Of a stretch of DNA of 59,594 nt, positions 41,385 through 49,327 are shown one piece after another. Origin of the DNA: Canicola haemoglobinophilus (GTDB lineage Bacteria > Pseudomonadota > Gammaproteobacteria > Enterobacterales > Pasteurellaceae). Made by a program: the position numbers and the translations under genes. The stretch lies in contig NZ_MUXZ01000041.1 in the NCBI RefSeq assembly GCF_002015075.1, positions 1-59,594 of the forward strand, in the 5' to 3' direction. Position 1 is the stretch's first letter; each line of letters begins with the position of its first letter. The notes under the pieces were generated by a model that searched no databases, was not told the DNA's origin, and saw only the letters and a list, made by a program, of their open reading frames with translations.

Positions 41385-43313
41385 ATGCCAATTATTACTT
41401 TACCTGACGGTTCACAACGTCAATTCGATAATCCCGTTTCTGTCTTAGAAGTTGCACAATCAATCAGTGCTGGACTTGCCAAAGCGACGATTGCTGGTCG
41501 TGTGAATGGTGAGCGCCGTGATGCTTTCGATATTATTAGCGAAGATGCAAGTTTGGAAATCATTACTGCTAAAGATGAAGACGGTCTAGAAATTATTCGT
41601 CACTCAACAGCGCATTTATTAGGTCATGCGATCAAGCAGCTTTTTCCAAATGTGAAAATGGCAATAGGCCCAACTATTGACAATGGCTTCTATTATGACA
41701 TTGATTTAGATCGCTCTTTAACGCAAGAAGATATTGATGCTTTAGAAAAACGTATGTTAGAGCTGGCGAAGACGAATTATGACGTGGTAAAAAAACGTGT
41801 CAGTTGGCAAGAAGCAAGAGATACTTTTGAAAGTCGTGATGAGCCTTACAAAATGGCGATCTTAGATGAAAATATTGCTAAAGATGATCAGCCAGCACTT
41901 TATCATCACGAAGAATATATTGATATGTGTCGTGGTCCACATGTACCAAATATGCGTTTCTGTCATCATTTCAAATTAATGAAAGTGGCTGGTGCATACT
42001 GGCGTGGAAATAGCGATAACAAAATGCTACAACGTATTTACGGTACGGCTTGGGCTGACAAAAAACAATTAGCAGATTATTTACATCGTTTAGAAGAAGC
42101 AGCAAAACGCGATCATCGTAAAATTGGTAAAGCATTGGATTTATATCATATGCAAGAAGAAGCACCGGGAATGGTGTTCTGGCATAACGATGGTTGGACA
42201 ATTTTCCGTGAACTTGAAACCTTTGTGCGTACAAAATTAAAAGAATACGATTACCAAGAAGTAAAAGGCCCATTTATGATGGACCGTGTACTTTGGGAGC
42301 GTACAGGTCACTGGCAAAACTATGGTGATCTAATGTTCACTACACAATCAGAAAATAGAGAATATGCGATTAAGCCAATGAACTGCCCTGGACACGTTCA
42401 AATTTTTAACCAAGGATTAAAATCTTATCGTGATTTACCAATTCGTATGGCGGAGTTTGGTTCTTGTCACCGTAACGAACCATCAGGCTCATTGCATGGT
42501 TTAATGCGTGTGCGTGGCTTTACCCAAGATGACGCACATATTTTCTGTACTGAAGATCAAATTGAGTCTGAAGTAACTAGCTGTATCAAAATGGTTTATG
42601 ACATTTATAGTACATTTGGTTTTACTAATATTTTTGTCAAACTTTCTACACGTCCGGAAAAACGTATTGGCGAAGATGCCATGTGGGATCGTGCTGAACA
42701 AGGTTTAGCAAACGCCCTTAAACACAATGGTCTTGAATATGAAATTCAAGAAGGGGAAGGCGCATTTTACGGACCAAAAATTGAGTTTGCTTTAAGAGAT
42801 AGCTTAGATCGTGAATGGCAGTGCGGTACAATTCAGTTAGATTTTGCTTTACCTGGACGTTTAGATGCGACTTATGTAGCAGAAGATAATGCTCGCCGTA
42901 CACCTGTCATGATCCACCGTGCGATTTTAGGTTCAATAGAGCGTTTTATCGGTATTATCACTGAAGAATACGCAGGTTTCTTCCCAGCATGGTTAGCACC
43001 AACTCAAGCTGTTGTAATGAATATTACAGATAGCCAAGCAGATTATGTGCAAAAAGTGGTAAAACAATTGTCTGATGCCGGTTTACGTGCAAAAGCGGAT
43101 TTACGTAATGAAAAAGTTGGGTTCAAAATCCGTGAACATACCTTACGCCGAGTTCCTTATATGCTCGTTTGTGGTGATAAAGAAATTGCTGAAGGTAAAA
43201 TCGCTGTGCGTACGCGTAAAGGCGCAGATTTAGGCACATTTAGCGTGGAAGAATTTGTTGAAATTTTAAAACAACAAGTAAGAAAACGTGAGTTGAGCTT
43301 GTTAGGCGAATAG
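41385..43313 (+). CDS. thrS: Threonyl-tRNA synthetase
   Basis: This 642-residue class II synthetase has the same length as E. coli ThrRS. In order: N-terminal TGS domain (1-62), the HSTAHLLGHAIKQLFP editing-domain motif near 73-88, DMCRGPHVPNM near 185, the catalytic core with MNCPGHVQIF near 338 and RMAEFGSCHRNEPSGSLHGLMRVRGFTQDDAHIF, and the anticodon-binding C-terminal domain. An AAGGATT ribosome site adjoins the hairpin operator, which is expected to feed back on translation. A terminator follows 16 bases after the stop. Confidence 0.97.
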   Translation: MPIITLPDGSQRQFDNPVSVLEVAQSISAGLAKATIAGRVNGERRDAFDIISEDASLEIITAKDEDGLEIIRHSTAHLLGHAIKQLFPNVKMAIGPTIDNGFYYDIDLDRSLTQEDIDALEKRMLELAKTNYDVVKKRVSWQEARDTFESRDEPYKMAILDENIAKDDQPALYHHEEYIDMCRGPHVPNMRFCHHFKLMKVAGAYWRGNSDNKMLQRIYGTAWADKKQLADYLHRLEEAAKRDHRKIGKALDLYHMQEEAPGMVFWHNDGWTIFRELETFVRTKLKEYDYQEVKGPFMMDRVLWERTGHWQNYGDLMFTTQSENREYAIKPMNCPGHVQIFNQGLKSYRDLPIRMAEFGSCHRNEPSGSLHGLMRVRGFTQDDAHIFCTEDQIESEVTSCIKMVYDIYSTFGFTNIFVKLSTRPEKRIGEDAMWDRAEQGLANALKHNGLEYEIQEGEGAFYGPKIEFALRDSLDREWQCGTIQLDFALPGRLDATYVAEDNARRTPVMIHRAILGSIERFIGIITEEYAGFFPAWLAPTQAVVMNITDSQADYVQKVVKQLSDAGLRAKADLRNEKVGFKIREHTLRRVPYMLVCGDKEIAEGKIAVRTRKGADLGTFSVEEFVEILKQQVRKRELSLLGE

Positions 43314-44047
43314 TCAGTGAATAATAGGAAAATCGGCACATTTAAGTGCCGATTTTCTTGATAGCGATCAGAAATAAACCAATAACATTCATAATCTAAC
43401 GCATTTAAATAATGGATTAATTCTTGAGATTGATGAATATGTGCTTCAACAAAAATAACAGGAAGGTATTTAGCAATTGTTGATCTTGCACCGTGCAAAA
43501 CATTTAATTCAAAGCCTTCAGCATCAATTTTGAGTAGTTTTAATGAAGGAAGTTTTTGGATTTCTGGATGATTATCTATGCTTGTTAGATAAATATATTC
43601 TTTATGTATAATTCCCTCAAATTTATTCTCAGTATCAAAACCTTTATCAAGAGAAAAACTGCCATAGTTCCAATCCGTATTATAATCTGATGATGGAATT
43701 TCAATCAGACTTTGTTCATGGCTTACTCCCTGATTATATGCATGTACATTAGTAAGATTATTAAGGGCTAGATTGGCACATAAAGTTTGGAAAATAATAC
43801 GTTGGGGTTCAAAGCAGAAGAGCTTGCCTTGTGGAATTTTCTTCGCAATAGGAACAGCATGCATGCCAATATTTGCACCAACTTCAATTACATTACTATC
43901 ATTGCTTAAGATTGAATGAAAAAAGCTTACTTCAACTTCTGACCATTCCCCATAGGTTCTAGCAAACTGGCTAATAAAATCTCCCTCGATAAGAGTAAAC
44001 AGCCCCCATTTTAAGTTATGTAAGAAGTGCGCATAAAAAGTCCTAAG
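43157..44047 (-). pseudogene. FkbM-family methyltransferase remnant
   Basis: Read leftward, the frame opens after a TAA at 44048-44050 but has no ATG/GTG/TTG until the internal Met of NIGMHAVP (43864). The SAM-binding motif NVIEVGANIG precedes that Met, and KLLKIDAEGFELNVLHGA and PVIFVEAHIH are FkbM signatures. Its useful 3' end stops near 43358; from there the frame runs through the thrS terminator and antisense to thrS until 43157, giving a non-family tail (from ENRHLNVPIF on). Both ends look truncated, so this appears to be a gene fragment. FkbM proteins O-methylate sugars or small metabolites. The ATG-started part is 235 codons. Confidence 0.7.
43329..43358 (+). terminator. Terminator after thrS
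   Basis: A perfect 11-base stem AAAATCGGCAC / GTGCCGATTTT with a 6-base loop; the T run is contained in the stem end, so the hairpin can act on both strands. It lies inside the antisense methyltransferase frame. Confidence 0.8.
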
Positions 44048-44063
44048 TTATTTAGTGGATTGA

Positions 44064-44912
44064 TTAATATAATAGTGAATACAACAAACGACGATATTTA
44101 TTGGTTATAGGATCGTTGTTACCAATAGCCGCTAGAATAGATAAAAATTGCTGTTTAACTTCACCATTTAAGCTATTAAGATCTTGTTTCAAAATATCAA
44201 AAAGTAAATTTAAAGCTTCTTCATTGCGATTAGCTTGGTGCAATTGCAAAGCTAATTTTAAAGCAATTTCTGCGGTTGGATTTTTCGCAAAATCAGCTTG
44301 TAATTGTTGAATTTCTGGTGTATCGGCAGCCTTTATTAAAAGCTCAATTTGAGCGGTTAGGCCTTGCCATCGACTATCACGATCTTGTAAAGGTATTTTA
44401 TTTAAAATTTCTTGCGCTGGCTCAATGCGTTTCATTGCAATATAGGTTTCGGCATAGAGTAGAGCAATATCACTATTTTTTTTATCAGATAATTCCCACG
44501 CTTCTTTAAGCAAAGGTAGAGCATCATCATATTGTTCTTGCTCCAATAAATTTAAGGCTTGATTAAATTTAATTTCTTCTTCCTTTGGCAAAATAATAGA
44601 TAAACGTTGTTGTAACGTTATTTCATCTAAAGGTCCTTGGAATGCATCGAATGCCTGACCTTGATTGAATAAATAAGTGGTTGGTAAAGCCTGAATACGA
44701 AATTGTGCTGCGATCATTTGCTCTGTTTCACAATTAACTTTCCCTAATAAAAATTGACCTTGATATTTTTCGGCATAGCGAGTTAAAAGAGCGGTAAATT
44801 CTAAAGAAGTTTTATCACTTGAGGCATAAAAAACTAAAACGAGAGGTGCTTGAGCAGAACTTTGTAAAATACTTGTTAGATTTTGTTCATTAATATCAAT
44901 AATATAAGACAT
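44064..44912 (-). CDS. cnoX: Chaperedoxin CnoX (YbbN), thioredoxin-like
   Basis: This 282-residue protein aligns with E. coli CnoX (YbbN). The N-terminal thioredoxin fold (1-110) has the active-site position as YASSDKTS, lacking both cysteines of CxxC; E. coli has SxxC. Two to three TPR-like helical repeats follow (EEEIKFNQALNLLEQEQYDDALPLLKEAWELS onwards), ending KYRRLLYSLLY. CnoX protects substrates from aggregation and hands them to GroEL/ES. This copy likely acts as a redox-free chaperone helper. The gene ends 17 bases before the methyltransferase remnant. Confidence 0.92.
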   Translation of the reverse strand: MSYIIDINEQNLTSILQSSAQAPLVLVFYASSDKTSLEFTALLTRYAEKYQGQFLLGKVNCETEQMIAAQFRIQALPTTYLFNQGQAFDAFQGPLDEITLQQRLSIILPKEEEIKFNQALNLLEQEQYDDALPLLKEAWELSDKKNSDIALLYAETYIAMKRIEPAQEILNKIPLQDRDSRWQGLTAQIELLIKAADTPEIQQLQADFAKNPTAEIALKLALQLHQANRNEEALNLLFDILKQDLNSLNGEVKQQFLSILAAIGNNDPITNKYRRLLYSLLY

Positions 44913-44991
44913 AAATATTCCCAGTTTTATTTAAAAATAAAGCGGGCAAATTGTAACAAACTAACCATTTATTTGGAAAATATTTCTCGAG

Positions 44992-45024
44992 CTTAAGATT
45001 TTCTTAATATTCTCTCAATATAAT
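44992..45024 (+). promoter_or_regulatory. QseB/PmrA-like direct-repeat box and -10 upstream of the ygiW-like gene
   Basis: CTTAAG (44992-44997), five bases, and CTTAAT (45003-45008) match the direct-repeat operator recognised by PmrA/QseB-type response regulators. The box covers the expected -35 position of a promoter with TATAAT at 45019-45024. Confidence 0.6.
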
Positions 45025-45076
45025 GTGCGCCGTCACAGAGACAATACAATTTATTTTTTAATCTTAGGAGCTTATT

Positions 45077-45430
45077 ATGAAAAAATTAACTTTATTAGGA
45101 ACTTTATTATTCGCATCATCTGTTGCAATGGCTGGTTTTCAACAAAGCCCAGCAGTTAGCCAAGGTGCAAATGTGATTTCTGTATCAAAAGCATTATCTG
45201 CAAAAGATAAAAGCGTTATCGTTTTAGAAGGAAACATTCAAAGACAAATTGATGAAGATGAATTTATTTTTACTGATGGAACTGCAACAATCAAAGTAGA
45301 AATTGATGAACATGTTTGGCGTGGTGTTGATGTTTCATCTCAAGATAAAATTCGTTTAATCGGCATTGTTGATAAAGATATTGGTAGAAATGCTGAGTTA
45401 GAAGTTACAGAAGTACAAAAATTAAGATAA
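45077..45430 (+). CDS. ygiW: YgiW/YdeI-family stress tolerance protein
   Basis: This 117-residue secreted protein has a signal peptide (MKKLTLLGTLLFASSVAMA) and a BOF/OB-fold body (SVIVLEGNIQRQIDEDEFIFTDGTATIKVEID, then DKIRLIGIVDKD). Family members sit in the periplasm and raise resistance to peroxide, cationic peptides or metals. In enterobacteria and Haemophilus the gene is usually next to the QseBC (YgiXY) two-component system; here no such pair is adjacent, although the promoter carries a fitting operator. A strong terminator follows. Confidence 0.85.
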   Translation: MKKLTLLGTLLFASSVAMAGFQQSPAVSQGANVISVSKALSAKDKSVIVLEGNIQRQIDEDEFIFTDGTATIKVEIDEHVWRGVDVSSQDKIRLIGIVDKDIGRNAELEVTEVQKLR

Positions 45431-45446
45431 TTAATTTATAAAAATA

Positions 45447-45481
45447 GCTAACCCCGACAATGTTCGGGGTTAGTTTTTTTA
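45447..45481 (+). terminator. Terminator after ygiW
   Basis: A perfect 10-base stem CTAACCCCGA / TCGGGGTTAG with a 6-base loop is followed by eight T. Confidence 0.9.
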
Positions 45482-45623
45482 AAGAGATGACTGCTAGAAA
45501 AAGTCATTATAAATTTTCTAAAATCTCGTCGCTAAAAAATAAGATCTTTGCTAAACTCTGCACGAAAAACACCTCTCTCATGTTTTTCATTTTGGTTATT
45601 AAATTAATTTGGAAACACACATA

Positions 45624-46934
45624 ATGGAAAATCAATCTTTTCTACAAAAATACTTTAAGTTCAATGAAAAAAATACTACAACAAAAACAGAGATCATCGC
45701 TGGAATTACCACATTCTTTACTATGGTTTATATTGTTTTTGTTAACCCATCGATTTTAGGTGATGCTGGAATGGATAAACAGGTTGTATTTGTTACAACT
45801 TGTTTAATTGCTGCATTTGGTACTATTGCGATGGGGTTATTCAGTAACTTACCAATTGCGCTTGCGCCAGCGATGGGATTGAATGCCTTTTTTGCTTATG
45901 TTGTCGTAGGTAAATTAGGATATTCTTGGGAAATTGGAATGGGGACAATTTTCTGGGGATCCGTTGGCTTACTTTTATTAACTATTTTTCAAATTCGCTA
46001 TTGGTTAATGGCATCTATTCCACTGAGTTTGCGTGTTGGTATTGGTGCGGGAATTGGCTTTTTTATTGCCTTAATTGGCTTTAAAAACATGGGGTTAGTT
46101 GTACCAAATCCTGCTACTTTAGTTGCGCTTGGCGATTTACATAATCCACAAGTATTAATGGGCGTTTTAGGCTTTTTCATTATTGTTGTTTTAGCCGCGC
46201 GTAATATTTATTCTGGGGTTTTAGTATCTATTGTGACAATCACTGCACTAGCATTAGCTTTTGATGATACTGTTGTTTTTAATGGCATTATTTCTATGCC
46301 GCCAAGCCTTGGTGCAGTGGTTGGGAAAGTAGATGTTTTAGGCGCATTAGACACCGCACTTTTAGGTATTATTTTCTCATTTTTATTAGTCAATTTATTT
46401 GACTCCTCAGGCACATTACTTGGCGTAACTGACAAAGCAGGTTTTAGTGATGCACAAGGTCGTTTTCCTAAAATGAAACAAGCGCTATATGTTGATAGTA
46501 TTAGTGCGGTAACTGGTTCTTATATTGGTACCTCTGCGATCAGTACTTATATTGAAAGTGGTGCTGGTGTTTCTGTTGGTGGACGTACAGGTATGACAGC
46601 GGTGGTTGTTGGACTACTGTTCTTACTTACTATTTTCTTTTCTCCATTAGCAGCTATGGTTCCAGCTTATGCAACAGCAGGTGCATTAGTTTATGTGGGG
46701 ATTTTAATGGCATCTAGCTTAATTCGAGTTGAATGGGATGATTTAACAGAAGCAACCCCTGCCTTTATTACTGCGGCAATGATGCCGTTCACTTACTCAA
46801 TCACGGAAGGTATTGCTTTTGGTTTCATTAGCTATTGCGTTATGAAAGTTTGTACTGGTCGTTGGAAAGAAATTAATGCGCCTGTTTGGGTAGTTTCATT
46901 ACTCTTTATCGCCAAATTTGTTTGGGTTGGATAA
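45624..46934 (+). CDS. NCS2/AzgA-family purine permease
   Basis: This 436-residue proton symporter has about fourteen hydrophobic segments. It starts at ATG 45624 (GGAAA before it); a TTG at 45609 is less likely. TEIIAGITTFFTMVYI, NPSILGDAGMD and LAPAMGLNAFFAY in the first part, and SGTLLGVTDKAGF, GTSAISTYIESGAGVSVGGRTGMTAVV in the second, are the AzgA-type signature (E. coli AdeP/AdeQ/GhxP/GhxQ). The sequence does not decide between adenine and guanine/hypoxanthine. No purine riboswitch or clear PurR box is seen upstream. Confidence 0.88.
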   Translation: MENQSFLQKYFKFNEKNTTTKTEIIAGITTFFTMVYIVFVNPSILGDAGMDKQVVFVTTCLIAAFGTIAMGLFSNLPIALAPAMGLNAFFAYVVVGKLGYSWEIGMGTIFWGSVGLLLLTIFQIRYWLMASIPLSLRVGIGAGIGFFIALIGFKNMGLVVPNPATLVALGDLHNPQVLMGVLGFFIIVVLAARNIYSGVLVSIVTITALALAFDDTVVFNGIISMPPSLGAVVGKVDVLGALDTALLGIIFSFLLVNLFDSSGTLLGVTDKAGFSDAQGRFPKMKQALYVDSISAVTGSYIGTSAISTYIESGAGVSVGGRTGMTAVVVGLLFLLTIFFSPLAAMVPAYATAGALVYVGILMASSLIRVEWDDLTEATPAFITAAMMPFTYSITEGIAFGFISYCVMKVCTGRWKEINAPVWVVSLLFIAKFVWVG

Positions 46935-46965
46935 ATCATCACTTTCTATTAAAATAAGTTTTTCT

Positions 46966-46990
46966 AAAGCGGACATATTGTCCGCTTTGT
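46966..46990 (+). terminator. Hairpin after the purine permease
   Basis: AAAGCGGAC / GTCCGCTTT with a 5-base loop; the T content after it is modest (GTTGTTAATTTT). Confidence 0.6.
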
Positions 46991-47020
46991 TGTTAATTTT
47001 AGTTACACTTTGGAGTTCCT

Positions 47021-47557
47021 ATGGAACATAAATTAGAAGATATTATTTCCATTTTTAATCAATGTTTTGAGCAAGAATATAATACAAAATTAGTGAAAGG
47101 TGGCGATGAGCCGCTTTATGTTCCTGCAAATGAGGATTGTCCTTATAACGCAATTTATTTTGCTCGAGGCTTTTATAGTAGCGCTTTGCATGAGATCGCG
47201 CATTGGCTTGTTGCTGGAAAAGAACGGCGGAAATTAGAGGACTTTGGTTATTGGTATGAACCTGATGGACGTTCAACAGAAAGACAGCGTGAATTTGAGC
47301 AAGTTGAAGTGAAACCTCAAGCATTAGAGTGGATTTTGGCAACGGCAGCAGGATTTCGTTATTTTGCTAGTAGTGATAATTTGAATGGCAATCCTGGTGA
47401 TACTGAACCTTTTAAATTGGCAGTTTATGAACAAGTTAAAACTTATGCGCAGAAAGGTTTGCCAAAACGAGCAGAAACTTTGCGTAAGGCTTTAGCAAAC
47501 TTTTATCAAACTGAAGATAGAATTGACCTGAGTAAATTTGATGTAACGAGAATATAA
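47021..47557 (+). CDS. epmC: Elongation factor P hydroxylase
   Basis: EpmC (YfcM) hydroxylates the beta-lysylated lysine of EF-P. The protein is 178 residues (E. coli 182). The metal site HEIAHWLVAG near 59-68 and the EPDGRSTERQREFEQVEVKPQALEW segment are diagnostic. It is cytoplasmic. GGAG lies before the ATG. Its stop touches the ATG of the ABC ATPase, so it is translationally coupled to the exporter genes, though no functional link is known. Confidence 0.93.
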   Translation: MEHKLEDIISIFNQCFEQEYNTKLVKGGDEPLYVPANEDCPYNAIYFARGFYSSALHEIAHWLVAGKERRKLEDFGYWYEPDGRSTERQREFEQVEVKPQALEWILATAAGFRYFASSDNLNGNPGDTEPFKLAVYEQVKTYAQKGLPKRAETLRKALANFYQTEDRIDLSKFDVTRI

Positions 47558-48487
47558 ATGTTAGCGCTAGAAATTAAACAACTAACCAAAGAATACAAAA
47601 ATGGCGTTAAAGCGCTGTCTGGCATAGATCTAAATGTAAAAGAAGGGGATTTTTATGCTTTGTTAGGGCATAACGGGGCAGGTAAGTCCACCACAATTGG
47701 CATTATTAGTTCTTTAGTGAATAAGACAAGCGGAACAGTAAAAGTGTTTGGCTATGACTTGGATCATCAATTATCTCAGTTAAAACAGCATATTGGCTTA
47801 GTACCACAAGAATTTAACTTTAATCAATTTGAAAAAATTCAGGATATCTTAGTTAATCAAGCTGGCTATTATGGTATTGAGCGTAAAGAAGCGTTGAAAC
47901 GTTCTGAAATATGGCTAAAAAAATTAGATTTATGGGAAAAGAAAGATCAGCAAGCAATGCGTTTATCTGGTGGGATGAAACGTCGTTTGATGATTGCACG
48001 AGCATTAATGCATAACCCTAAATTATTGATTTTAGATGAGCCAACGGCAGGCGTGGATATTGAACTTCGCCGTACTATGTGGGCTTTTTTAAAAGAGCTT
48101 AATCAACAAGGCACAACGATTATTCTCACGACTCATTATTTAGAGGAAGCGGAAAATTTATGTCGTCATATTGGCATCATTCAACAAGGTCAGCTTGTTG
48201 TGGATACTTCAATGAAAGCTTTGTTATCACAGTTAGAAACGGAAACTTTTATTTTAGATCTAGCGCCTTTTAGCTCCTCCTTACAAATAAATCATTACAA
48301 TGTCACAATTATCGATGAACAAACAATTGAAGTTGAAGTTAAGCGTGGGCAAGGATTAAACCAACTCTTTTCTCAATTAAGCGAACAAGGAATTAGCGTA
48401 TTAAGTATGCGCAATAAGGCTAATCGCTTAGAGGAACTATTTGTTTCTATAGCATTAAATAAACCAAAAACAACAGAGGAAAAATAA
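47558..48487 (+). CDS. ABC-2 exporter ATP-binding protein (YadG-like)
   Basis: This 309-residue ABC ATPase has Walker A GHNGAGKST near 38-46, signature LSGGMKRR near 138-145, Walker B LLILDEPTAGVD near 158-169, H-loop TTHYLEEAE near 195 and a C-terminal extension. It closely resembles E. coli YadG. It pairs with the following permease (overlapping ends) as an ABC-2 drug/polysaccharide-type exporter; the substrate is unknown. A Fur-controlled receptor follows, but has its own box. Confidence 0.9.
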   Translation: MLALEIKQLTKEYKNGVKALSGIDLNVKEGDFYALLGHNGAGKSTTIGIISSLVNKTSGTVKVFGYDLDHQLSQLKQHIGLVPQEFNFNQFEKIQDILVNQAGYYGIERKEALKRSEIWLKKLDLWEKKDQQAMRLSGGMKRRLMIARALMHNPKLLILDEPTAGVDIELRRTMWAFLKELNQQGTTIILTTHYLEEAENLCRHIGIIQQGQLVVDTSMKALLSQLETETFILDLAPFSSSLQINHYNVTIIDEQTIEVEVKRGQGLNQLFSQLSEQGISVLSMRNKANRLEELFVSIALNKPKTTEEK

Positions 48488-49251
48488 TGTTAGCTTGGGT
48501 TGCATTTAAAACAATTTTAACCAAAGAAATTCGCCGTTTTACTCGTATCTGGGTGCAAACCTTAGTGCCACCTGTAATTACAATGACACTTTATTTCATT
48601 ATTTTTGGACAATTAATTGGTTCAAGAATTGGTGAAATGAATGGCTTTAGTTATATGCAATTTATCGTGCCGGGACTAATTATGATGTCGGCATTGACGA
48701 ACTCCTTTGCCAATGTTGCTTCCTCCTTTTACAGCACGAAATTTGCTAAGAATGTAGAAGAGTTGCTTATTTCGCCAACATCTTCACATATTATTATTTT
48801 AGGTTATGTGGCAGGTGGAGTAGCTAGAGGATTATGTGTTGGAGCTTTAGTGACAACCGTCTCTATGTTCTTTATTGAGTTGACAATTCATTCTTGGCTG
48901 ATTATTGCATTGACACTTTTTATGACGACAGCAACATTTGCTTTAGGTGGACTAATTAATGCAGTTTTTGCCCGCTCTTTTGATGATATAAGCATTATTC
49001 CAACCTTTGTTTTAACGCCATTAACTTACCTTGGTGGTGTTTTTTATTCTATCTCGTTGTTGCCTACTTTCTGGCAACACTTATCTAAATTAAATCCTAT
49101 TGTTTATATGATTAATGGATTTAGATATGGTTTTCTAGGTGTAAGCGATATTGCTATTCATTACACTTTTGTCGTTTTAGCCTTATTTATTACCGCACTT
49201 TATGGCTTAGCATATTACTTGATTAGCCGTGGAATGGGGTTGAGGAATTAA
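48487..49251 (+). CDS. ABC-2 exporter permease (YadH-like)
   Basis: This 254-residue inner-membrane protein has six hydrophobic segments and the ABC-2 signature region (FSYMQFIVPGLIMMSALTNSFANVASSFYSTKFAKNVEEL, LTPLTYLGGVFYSISLLP). The start FKTILTKEIRRFTRIWVQTLVPP is typical of YadH. It overlaps the ATPase gene by one base and would form the dimeric membrane channel with two copies of each. Likely substrates, from the family only, are hydrophobic compounds or glycan precursors. Confidence 0.9.
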   Translation: MLAWVAFKTILTKEIRRFTRIWVQTLVPPVITMTLYFIIFGQLIGSRIGEMNGFSYMQFIVPGLIMMSALTNSFANVASSFYSTKFAKNVEELLISPTSSHIIILGYVAGGVARGLCVGALVTTVSMFFIELTIHSWLIIALTLFMTTATFALGGLINAVFARSFDDISIIPTFVLTPLTYLGGVFYSISLLPTFWQHLSKLNPIVYMINGFRYGFLGVSDIAIHYTFVVLALFITALYGLAYYLISRGMGLRN

Positions 49252-49264
49252 ACTATTAATTAAT

Positions 49265-49279
49265 TGATAATAATTCTCG
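49265..49279 (+). promoter_or_regulatory. Fur-like box upstream of the TonB-dependent receptor
   Basis: TGATAAT-A-ATTCTCG matches the 7-1-7 Fur motif TGATAATnATTATCA (left half perfect, right half 5 of 7). It lies 49 bases before the receptor start. Confidence 0.65.
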
Positions 49280-49327
49280 TTCATATAAAATAAGCGACAT
49301 AATTTATTTTATGTAAGCGAGGAAAAA

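Noticed and set aside
45482..45623. A purine riboswitch or PurR box before the purine permease
   Set aside because: The conserved riboswitch core was not found, and no PurR-like palindrome is visible.
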